Assembly (NCBI GenBank): GCA_001321835.1
Contig: JPUR01000256.1
Location: 1 to 12,214, forward strand
From: Marinosulfonomonas sp. PRT-SC04
Lineage (GTDB): Bacteria; Pseudomonadota; Alphaproteobacteria; Rhodobacterales; Rhodobacteraceae
Reading direction: 5' to 3'
Length of the DNA stretch: 12,214 nucleotides
Shown: positions 7,126-12,214 of the stretch, piece by piece
How the letters are laid out: every line of letters begins with the position of its first letter
Numbering within the stretch: the stretch's first letter is position 1
Notes under the pieces: model-generated
Told to the model about the DNA's origin: nothing
The model's database searches: none
The model's input: the letters and a program-made list of their open reading frames with translations, nothing else
Program-made: the position numbers and the translations under genes

Positions 7126-7179
7126 CTAATCCCCTCTAGTTTGCGTTATGGTGATTCAACGCAACCATAACGGGATTAG
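7126..7179. promoter_or_regulatory. overlapping inverted repeats abutting the start of the GNAT-like gene
   Basis: Three inverted repeats overlap here. CTAATCCC (7126-7133) pairs with GGGATTAG (7172-7179). TTGCGTT (7141-7147) pairs with AACGCAA (7158-7164) on exactly the same centre. CGTTATGGT (7144-7152) pairs with ACCATAACG (7164-7172) on a different centre, so the last fold excludes the other two. The only purine-rich stretch before the ATG, GGGATTAG, lies in the outer stem, so the first fold would hide the ribosome site. The third repeat has T-N11-A spacing between its arms, the loose pattern of LysR-type operators. A GANTC site (GATTC, 7153-7157) lies in the middle. It may be an operator, an RNA switch or both. 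Confidence 0.65.
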
Positions 7180-7182
7180 ATT

Positions 7183-7914
7183 ATGAGCATTCACAGTGCA
7201 TTCAAGGGTGCGCAATTCTTATCGCAAGCCACTGATATTGCTATGCAAAATGGTATATCAATATGCGTTGGGACATATTTTAAAGAGTATGCCAATATAA
7301 TAGCAACGCAGCGGGGGCACCAACCTGTCGGGCAGCCGTTTGACGACAAGGTGAATGATTTTGGCATCTCGAGCGGGTTTTGGATCACCGGGCGAAACCA
7401 AAGTGGTGTGTTAATTCACACACAGGCCATGCGAACACTGGATTTGGGCCGCCGCCCATTGTCCAGTTATCTGGTTGAACGATACCTTGATTTTCCGCCT
7501 GCCGGGGTCGATCTGGATCTTGATCTATCGCACTACCGGCCAGGTCCCAGCGCCCACAGGATAACGGGAACGGTTTGTTATCATGGAGATTTTTGGCTTA
7601 GTGACGATTATCGGGGCACAGGGATTGCAAATGTTTTGGCACGCTTTGCGCTGGTGTCAGGCCTTTTGAAGTGGTCGCCGGATTACATTATCGGGTTTAT
7701 GATCCGTCAGGTTGCCTTCAAAGGTTTGGCCGAACGCGAAGGCTATATGCATTCGGAACCGGGCGCGCTTTTTTGGCATCTCGCCGACATCGATCAGGCG
7801 CTTGAAGCGTTTATGGTTTGGATGGCCAATGAGGATCTGGAATTTTTATTGAGCATCCCATTGCAGGGTATGGCACGCCCGCCAGAAGTGAGCGTGCTGA
7901 TTGCCGCCGAGTGA
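7183..7914 (+). CDS. GNAT-like acyltransferase-fold protein of unknown function
   Basis: A 243-residue soluble protein. The part from about residue 128 looks like a GNAT acetyl-CoA-binding core: TGTVCYHGDFWLSDDYRGTG (128-147), with RGTGIANVLARFALV (144-158) as motif A ((R/Q)-x-x-G-x-(G/A) followed by a helix). It continues with a strand (YIIGFMIRQ), then GLAEREGYMHS as the typical late-motif region. The N-terminal 120 residues are not assigned. They include FGISSGFWITGRNQSGVLIH (60-79), a possible first sheet. The substrate is unknown. The first 100 bases are more AT-rich than the neighbours. The ATG at 7183 has no clear Shine-Dalgarno beyond GGGATTAG, which is part of an inverted repeat. It probably forms a unit with the LysR-like gene; a perfect terminator follows. 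Confidence 0.7.
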   Translation: MSIHSAFKGAQFLSQATDIAMQNGISICVGTYFKEYANIIATQRGHQPVGQPFDDKVNDFGISSGFWITGRNQSGVLIHTQAMRTLDLGRRPLSSYLVERYLDFPPAGVDLDLDLSHYRPGPSAHRITGTVCYHGDFWLSDDYRGTGIANVLARFALVSGLLKWSPDYIIGFMIRQVAFKGLAEREGYMHSEPGALFWHLADIDQALEAFMVWMANEDLEFLLSIPLQGMARPPEVSVLIAAE

Positions 7915-7936
7915 TTCGCCAAGATTAACCTGATCC

Positions 7937-7964
7937 GGCGCAATGTATATTCAGACATTGCGCC
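7937..7964. terminator. perfect 10-bp stem terminator between the GNAT-like gene and gcrA
   Basis: GGCGCAATGT (7937-7946) pairs perfectly with ACATTGCGCC (7955-7964) around an 8-nt loop. It sits 22 nt after the GNAT-like stop and, on the other strand, about 60 nt after the gcrA stop. On the plus strand GCTCTTTAG follows, a weak T-tract. It is the likely shared terminator of these convergent genes. Confidence 0.75.
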
Positions 7965-8024
7965 GCTCTTTAGATGCGCTGCTCGCTGATAAGGCGTGAC
8001 TGGTCGTCGGTGCCGATTGCCGGT

Positions 8025-8597
8025 TTAACGGCGACGATCGCGCCGCGCCGACATTGGCTGGAACGCAACCCCGACATGGGCCTCGCAATAGGGTTTTCCC
8101 TGTTGGGTTTCTAGGCCGCAGAACCAAAATTCGTCGGTCGCAGGATCGCCAATGGGCCATTTGCAGGTTCGCTCGGTCAAATCCATCAGGCCGATTTTTT
8201 TGGCTTTTTTCTCAACTTCGCGCACGCTGGCCAGCGCTTCAGGGCTGATTTCATTGGCCGAAGGCTGTGGGGGCAAGGGTTGGCCTGCCGGTATGATCAC
8301 CTTGCGCACGGGCAACATGGGCTTTGCTGGCACCGGCAGGGTTTCCGCTGCGGGCGTTGGCGTGGCGGTTTTTGCCTTGGCTGCGGGTTTCGCGCGCGCT
8401 GCGGGCTTGGCGGCAACTTTGCCTTTGGCGGCAACTTTGGTGCCGGTGGTGGCCCGGTTGGACAGGCCCAAACGGTGCACTTTGCCGATGACGGCGTTGC
8501 GGGTGACGCCGCCCAATTCCTTGGCGATCTGGCTTGCGGATTGGCCTTCGCCCCACATTTTAGTGAGCGTTGCTACGCGATCATCGGTCCAGGCCAT
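8025..8597 (-). CDS. gcrA: cell cycle regulator GcrA
   Basis: GcrA is an alphaproteobacterial transcription cofactor. In Caulobacter it binds sigma-70 and favours promoters with CcrM-methylated GANTC sites, driving cell-cycle-timed genes. The N-terminal DNA-binding HTH (1-45) is diagnostic: MAWTDDRVATLTKMW, then EGQSASQIAKELGGVTRNAV and IGKVHRLGL. Residues 51-82 are a Lys/Ala/Pro-rich linker. The C-terminal sigma-binding part (138-180) has LTERTCKWPIGDP, FWFCGLE and YCEAHVGVAF, with Cys145, Cys160, Cys171 and His174. The 190-residue length is normal for Rhodobacterales, and the tail ends in an Arg-rich string. The ATG has AAGGAA about 6 nt upstream. The gene is preceded by its own promoter-like region and converges on the GNAT-like gene. 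Confidence 0.95.
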   Translation of the reverse strand: MAWTDDRVATLTKMWGEGQSASQIAKELGGVTRNAVIGKVHRLGLSNRATTGTKVAAKGKVAAKPAARAKPAAKAKTATPTPAAETLPVPAKPMLPVRKVIIPAGQPLPPQPSANEISPEALASVREVEKKAKKIGLMDLTERTCKWPIGDPATDEFWFCGLETQQGKPYCEAHVGVAFQPMSARRDRRR

Positions 8598-8617
8598 GTG
8601 TTTTCCTTAATTGAAAA

Positions 8618-8656
8618 ATGGCCGTGGCAGGAAATTCACCCATACCCAACGGCCAT
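8618..8656 (-). promoter_or_regulatory. inverted repeat in the gcrA leader
   Basis: ATGGCCGT (8618-8625) pairs with ACGGCCAT (8649-8656), an exact 8-bp arm pair with 23 nt between. It lies about 20-60 nt upstream of the gcrA start, so within the predicted 5' leader. It could fold in the mRNA or be a protein-binding dyad. Confidence 0.5.
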
Positions 8657-8707
8657 AAAATAGAATGCTGTTGCGCCTATTTTATACACCCCGATCAAAG
8701 GATACAA
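8655..8707 (-). promoter_or_regulatory. probable gcrA promoter overlapped by a 9-bp AT-rich inverted repeat
   Basis: On the minus strand TTGTAT (8702-8707) and TAAAAT (8679-8684) are 17 nt apart, a fair sigma-70 pair about 80 nt upstream of the gcrA ATG. The -10 lies inside an exact inverted repeat, ATAAAATAG (8655-8663) with CTATTTTAT (8677-8685). A regulator bound to that dyad would cover the -10 and the start site. No GANTC site occurs in this gap. The promoter is predicted only from spacing and match. Confidence 0.45.
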
Positions 8708-8781
8708 GCACCCGTGATGCTTTTGGCGTTGTCGGCGATTTCAGGCACCGCAGATGAGCCGCCACCTGAGCCAATCCTGCG

Positions 8782-9660
8782 TTAGCGTCGCCGCGCCTCG
8801 CGCCATGCCAAAAGCAACGCACCGGTGATGATAATACCCGCGCCCAGCACGCTGACGCTGTCTGGCACGGCATCGAAAATCAGGTAATCATAAAAGCCGG
8901 CAAAGATCAGGGTCGCATAGGTGAACGGGGCGATAAAGCTCGATTCGGCATTGCGCATCGCCTGAATGAAACAGGCCTGTGCCATGGCCATCATCCCGCC
9001 AAGCGCCGCCAGCGCCCCCCATTGTGCAGGCGTCGGCATGACCCAAGCGAAAAGCACCGCGACCGTGGCGATGGTCAGGCCGATGGCGTTGTTGACCAGC
9101 AGAATTTGCAGCGGCGCCTCGCGGCGTGTTAGTAATTTGATCAGGATGATTTCAAAGCCCATGACCATTGCGGCTCCTAAGGCAAGCATCGAGGCTGGCT
9201 GAAAATTGTCGGGGGTTGGGCGCAGTAAAACCAAAGCCCCGATCAGTGCCAACGCCGCAGCCGCCCAGCGCACTGGCCCAACTTTTTCGCCCAGCAACGG
9301 GATCGCCAGCATCATCGCAAACACCGGATTTAGAAAGCTAATCGCGGTGGCATCGGCCAGCGGAATATAGGCGATGGCGGCGAACATCAGCGAGATACCG
9401 GTCCAGCCGCAACTGCTGCGGGCGATATGCAGGCCATAGTGGATTTTCGTGAATTTCGGTCGCAAAACGGCGGCGGCGCCCAGCAAAGCGATAAAGGCGA
9501 ATAAAAACCGCCCATGGCTAATTTGCAGCGGATGCAGGGCAGGGCCCAACGTGTCATGCCCCAGCATTTTGGCCAGCACGCTGGTCCCAGCGATCAACAC
9601 CGAGGCGAGCAGAATAAAGGCGATGGCTTTGAGCTGGTTTGGGGTGTGAGTGTCTTGCAT
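8782..9660 (-). CDS. EamA/DMT-superfamily membrane transporter
   Basis: A 292-residue inner-membrane protein with about ten predicted helices in two repeats, the pattern of EamA (RhaT/YdcZ-like) drug/metabolite exporters. Marks include FILLASVLIAGTSVLAKML as helix 1, then GRFLFAF. The conserved end of the first EamA repeat is ADATAISFLNPVFAMMLAIP (102-121) followed by LLGEKVG (122-128). The second repeat has SSFIAPFTYATLIFAGFYDY near 240-260 and ends in a positive tail (WREARRR). Such proteins export amino acids, metabolites or drugs; the substrate is not deducible. The ATG at 9660 has no clear Shine-Dalgarno. It is 184 nt upstream of gcrA on the same strand and divergent from argD. Confidence 0.88.
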   Translation of the reverse strand: MQDTHTPNQLKAIAFILLASVLIAGTSVLAKMLGHDTLGPALHPLQISHGRFLFAFIALLGAAAVLRPKFTKIHYGLHIARSSCGWTGISLMFAAIAYIPLADATAISFLNPVFAMMLAIPLLGEKVGPVRWAAAALALIGALVLLRPTPDNFQPASMLALGAAMVMGFEIILIKLLTRREAPLQILLVNNAIGLTIATVAVLFAWVMPTPAQWGALAALGGMMAMAQACFIQAMRNAESSFIAPFTYATLIFAGFYDYLIFDAVPDSVSVLGAGIIITGALLLAWREARRR

Positions 9661-9932
9661 TCGGCATCAGTAACGCCGGTTTTCGAAATTCAAAAGCTCT
9701 AATTTGGGGCGAAATCCGGCGGGTAATTGAAGCGGACAATTGACAAGGCCGAACATTCTGCCGTAAACGGATTCTATGAACACGCAGCACCATATCACAG
9801 CCACCCGACGCCGACGCACCTGACGTCCCGCTTCCTGTTCATCCTGCGACTTTTTCGCACAAACTTTCCTAAAATATTGACATGCCCCTGCCCATGCGGC
9901 ACCCAAGGGTCTTCTTCTTAAGGATTTTCACT
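9661..9932. other. divergent intergenic region between the EamA gene and argD
   Basis: Both genes need promoters here. TTGACA occurs on the plus strand at 9740-9745 and 9877-9882, but neither has a good -10 at 16-18 nt. An AT-rich word TAAAAT (about 9870-9875) could be an argD -10 with a poor -35. TGCG and CGCA around ACTTTTT (about 9845-9859) make a short hairpin. One GANTC site (GATTC) lies at 9770-9774. TTAAGGA before the argD ATG is the only clear signal. I see no small gene. Confidence 0.35.
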
Positions 9933-11117
9933 ATGATATCGTCTGTTTTACCCACCTATGCCCGTGCACCGCTTTCCTTCGTCAAAGGCGAAGGAAGCTG
10001 GTTGATCGAGGCAGACGGGCGACGATTTTTGGATATGGGCGCGGGCATTGCGGTGAATGTTTTGGGCCACGTCCACCCCGTATTGACGGCGGCATTGACC
10101 GAGCAAGCTGGGCAGCTTTGGCACACCTCGAACCTCTATGAAATTCCGCAACAAAAAACATTGGCCGATAAACTGGTCGCGGCCACCTTTGCGGACACCG
10201 TGTTTTTCACCAATTCCGGCACCGAGGCCTGTGAGTTGGCCATTAAGATGACTCGCAAATACTGGTTTGATAAAGACCAGCCGGAACGGGTGAAAATCAT
10301 CGCCTTTGAAGGTTCGTTTCATGGCCGCTCTGCTGCGGGCATCGCCGCTGCTGGTTCCGAAAAACTGACCCACGGGTTTGGACCATTGCTGCCCGGATTT
10401 ATGCAGGTGCCGTTCGGCGATATGGACGCATTCAGCGCTGAAATGGACGACACTGTGGCGGCGGTTATTCTGGAGCCCGTGCAGGGCGAAGGCGGTATTC
10501 GTCCGCTACCAGATGCCGATATGAAGGCCATTCGTGCGGCCTGTGATGCGGTCGGCGCCTTGTTGATATTTGACGAAATCCAATGTGGCATGGGGCGCAC
10601 CGGCAAGCTGTTTGCCCATGAATGGGCCGGCGTCAGCCCCGACATTATGCTGGTGGCCAAGGGCATCGGCGGCGGCTTTCCACTGGGGGCATTGCTGGCG
10701 ACTGAAACCGCGGCCGCCTGCATGACGTTTGGCACCCACGGCACGACATATGGCGGCAACCCGTTGGCCTGCGCGGTTGGCAATGCGGTGATGGACATTG
10801 TCGCAACCGATGAGTTCCTGAGCGAAGTGAATCGCAAAGCCGGCGGTTTGCGCCAGAAACTTGAAGGGCTGGTAGCAAGCCATCCTGACGTGTTTGAAGA
10901 GGTGCGCGGCTCGGGTTTGATGCTGGGGCTGAAATGCGTCGCCTCCAACTTGGTTGTGATCAAAGCGGCTTACGCGGCCGAAGTGTTAACCGTACCCGCC
11001 GCTGACAATGTGGTGCGCCTCTTGCCGCCGCTTAACATCAGCGATGATGAAATGGCCGAGGCCGTATTGCGGCTCGATAAAGCTGCTACTGAAGTTTCTA
11101 AAGGACTGAAATCATGA
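9933..11117 (+). CDS. argD: acetylornithine aminotransferase ArgD
   Basis: This PLP enzyme converts N-acetylglutamate semialdehyde to N-acetylornithine in arginine synthesis, and often also serves as succinyldiaminopimelate aminotransferase in lysine synthesis. It is cytoplasmic, class III fold. Motifs are [15 protein letters not shown] (91-105), FEGSFHGRS (125-133), LEPVQGEGG (180-188), [12 protein letters not shown] (213-224) with the PLP-ring Asp214, and [13 protein letters not shown] (241-253) with Schiff-base Lys243. [12 protein letters not shown] follows. The frame stays open upstream to a start at 9882. I chose the ATG at 9933 because AAGGA lies 8 nt before it and family members begin near [11 protein letters not shown]; this gives 394 residues, the normal size. 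Its stop overlaps the argF start by 4 nt. Confidence 0.94.
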   Translation: MISSVLPTYARAPLSFVKGEGSWLIEADGRRFLDMGAGIAVNVLGHVHPVLTAALTEQAGQLWHTSNLYEIPQQKTLADKLVAATFADTVFFTNSGTEACELAIKMTRKYWFDKDQPERVKIIAFEGSFHGRSAAGIAAAGSEKLTHGFGPLLPGFMQVPFGDMDAFSAEMDDTVAAVILEPVQGEGGIRPLPDADMKAIRAACDAVGALLIFDEIQCGMGRTGKLFAHEWAGVSPDIMLVAKGIGGGFPLGALLATETAAACMTFGTHGTTYGGNPLACAVGNAVMDIVATDEFLSEVNRKAGGLRQKLEGLVASHPDVFEEVRGSGLMLGLKCVASNLVVIKAAYAAEVLTVPAADNVVRLLPPLNISDDEMAEAVLRLDKAATEVSKGLKS

Positions 11118-12040
11118 ACCATTTTCTAGACATTCACACCACAGACGCGAACGCATTACGGGGCATGATTGATCAGGCCCGCAGCATGAAGGACGCCCGC
11201 AAGGGGCAACCCAAAGGCACGCCAGATGCGGAACAACCGTTGAAAAACCGCATCGTGGCGCTGATTTTTGAAAAACCATCGACCCGCACACGGGTGTCTT
11301 TTGATGTGGGCGTGCGCCAAATGGGCGGCGAAACGCTGGTTCTGTCGGGCAATGATATGCAGCTGGGCCACGGTGAAAGCATCGCTGACACCGCGCGGGT
11401 TTTGTCGCGTTATGTCGATATGATTATGATCCGCACCTTTGAGGAAAGCATCCTGCACGAGCTGGCCGAATACGCCGATGTGCCGGTGATCAACGGGCTG
11501 ACCAACAGCACCCACCCCTGTCAGGTGATGGCCGATGTGATGACGTTTGAGGAACATAACGGCCCGATCAAAGCCAAAAAGGTGGTCTGGACTGGCGATG
11601 GCAACAACACCTGCGCGTCGTTGTTGCACGCGGCAGGCCAGTTCGGTTTTGACTTTACCTTTGCCGGTCCCGAGGCGTTGGATCCTGATCCCGAATTGAT
11701 CGCCTTTGCCCGCTCCAAAGGGGTGACGGTCACCATTGAACGCGATGCAAATGTGGCGGTGCAGGGCGCTGATCTGGTGATCGCCGACACATGGGTTTCA
11801 ATGCACGACAGCCAATCCACCCGCCAACGTCGGCACAATCAATTGAAGGCTTATCAGGTCAATGATCACTTGATGGCACAGGCCAAACCGGATGCTTTGT
11901 TCATGCACTGTTTGCCTGCGCACCGCGAAGAAGAGGTTACCTCAAGTGTGATGGATGGCCCGCAATCGGTGATTTTTGATGAGGCCGAAAACCGTCTGCA
12001 CGCGCAAAAAGCCGTGATGCGCTGGTGCTTGGGCGTCTAA
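11114..12040 (+). CDS. argF: ornithine carbamoyltransferase ArgF
   Basis: This enzyme makes citrulline from ornithine and carbamoyl phosphate, the step after ornithine formation in arginine synthesis. The 308-residue cytoplasmic protein (trimer in the family) has all signature sites: carbamoyl-phosphate loop [11 protein letters not shown] (53-63), MQLGHGES (82-89), HPCQ (134-137), DTWVSMHD (225-232) for ornithine binding, and FMHCLPAHR (263-271) with the catalytic Cys266. Its ATG overlaps the argD stop (ATGA), so the two are translationally coupled. The biosynthetic role is favoured over a catabolic (ArcB) role by pairing with argD and by the absence of arc genes in the window. No damage is seen. 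Confidence 0.96.
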   Translation: MNHFLDIHTTDANALRGMIDQARSMKDARKGQPKGTPDAEQPLKNRIVALIFEKPSTRTRVSFDVGVRQMGGETLVLSGNDMQLGHGESIADTARVLSRYVDMIMIRTFEESILHELAEYADVPVINGLTNSTHPCQVMADVMTFEEHNGPIKAKKVVWTGDGNNTCASLLHAAGQFGFDFTFAGPEALDPDPELIAFARSKGVTVTIERDANVAVQGADLVIADTWVSMHDSQSTRQRRHNQLKAYQVNDHLMAQAKPDALFMHCLPAHREEEVTSSVMDGPQSVIFDEAENRLHAQKAVMRWCLGV

Positions 12041-12105
12041 CGCTGTGACGGCTTTGTCGATCCGCTGAGCGCGGGTTGACGAGGCCGATGAAGGCCGATG
12101 CGATT

Positions 12106-12130
12106 GCCGGATTTCACGCTGAAATCTGGC
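12106..12130. terminator. 11-bp hairpin after argF
   Basis: GCCGGATTTCA (12106-12116) pairs with TGAAATCTGGC (12120-12130), eleven pairs with one G-U and a 3-nt loop. It starts 65 nt after the argF stop. The bases after it are GGAAAACC, without a T-run, so it may be a 3'-end stabiliser or a Rho-dependent end rather than a classic terminator. Confidence 0.5.
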
Positions 12131-12132
12131 GG

Positions 12133-12182
12133 AAAACCTATTGCGACACGGCACAGGTGTTTACTTTCCACGAATAGGTTTT
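12133..12182. repeat. 10-bp perfect inverted repeat with 30-nt spacer
   Basis: AAAACCTATT (12133-12142) pairs exactly with AATAGGTTTT (12173-12182). The spacer holds a small ACAC/GTGT pair (12146-12149 and 12157-12160). As RNA on the plus strand it would be a long-stem loop ending in UUUU, so it may be the real argF terminator. Other options are a palindromic repeat or part of an off-window element. Confidence 0.55.
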
Positions 12183-12187
12183 AAGCC

Positions 12188-12204
12188 ACCGGCTTCCAGC
12201 CGGT
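12188..12204. repeat. 7-bp hairpin at the window end
   Basis: ACCGGCT (12188-12194) pairs with AGCCGGT (12198-12204) around TCC. Flanking AAGC (12183-12186) and GCTT (12207-12210) could extend the stem with small bulges. It is the third hairpin in about 100 nt; what follows is off-window. Confidence 0.5.
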
Positions 12205-12214
12205 TCGCTTCAGC

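Noticed and set aside
7183..7914. An acyl-homoserine-lactone synthase (LuxI-type), suggested by the GNAT-like core and adjacent regulator
   Set aside because: The conserved LuxI residues (N-terminal Arg/Phe/Trp and the E-x-D-x-x-D pattern) are not visible, and the neighbour is not a LuxR protein.
8152..8610. Plus-strand open frames opposite gcrA
   Set aside because: They mirror the Ala/Lys-rich linker of GcrA and have no start signal; gcrA is unmistakable on the other strand.
9882..9932. A longer argD start adding 17 residues
   Set aside because: The extra residues are unlike the family's N-terminus and no ribosome site precedes them; AAGGA correctly precedes the ATG at 9933.
1..12214. CRISPR arrays, tRNA or rRNA genes, defence or toxin-antitoxin modules
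   Set aside because: I found no regularly spaced repeats or recognisable RNA gene. The XRE gene has no toxin-like partner beside it.

Overview
The window looks like a chromosomal segment of an alphaproteobacterium, most likely of the Rhodobacterales (Roseobacter group). The main reasons are a clear gcrA cell-cycle regulator gene, a twin-arginine-exported solute-binding protein heading a branched-chain-amino-acid-type ABC operon, an argD-argF pair, and moderate GC with Roseobacter-like protein sequences. The genus cannot be fixed from the sequence. An IS remnant beside a decayed regulator fits a genome with active insertion sequences.

Layout. (1) Bases 1-68 are the right end of an IS66-family element: the last residues of its transposase, then a terminal repeat ending in CGCTTAC. 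It abuts a broken MarR-family regulator gene (69-433). (2) Bases 562-5203, minus strand, are a five-gene HAAT-family ABC uptake operon read from high to low coordinates: Tat-exported binding protein, livH, livM, livG, livF. The last four overlap by 4-13 nt. A perfect 10-bp hairpin sits between the binding protein gene and livH, and a long inverted repeat follows livF. (3) Bases 5204-5687 hold no gene I can recognise, only the leader of the binding protein gene and a possible decayed reading frame. (4) Bases 5688-7914 hold an XRE repressor-like gene (minus) divergent from a LysR-type-HTH gene with an unfamiliar C-terminal half, followed by a GNAT-like gene. The 66-nt gap before the GNAT-like gene is almost entirely overlapping inverted repeats that end 3 nt before its start codon. 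(5) Bases 8025-9660, minus strand, hold gcrA, with a structured leader and promoter region, and an EamA/DMT exporter upstream of it. (6) Bases 9933-12040, plus strand, hold argD and argF, overlapping by 4 nt, followed by three hairpins.

Functionally, the ABC operon is one uptake system, and argD-argF supply two consecutive-branch steps of arginine biosynthesis. The LysR-like/GNAT-like pair, with its palindromic junction, is the least explained and most interesting part. I recognise no defence system, CRISPR array, tRNA or rRNA.
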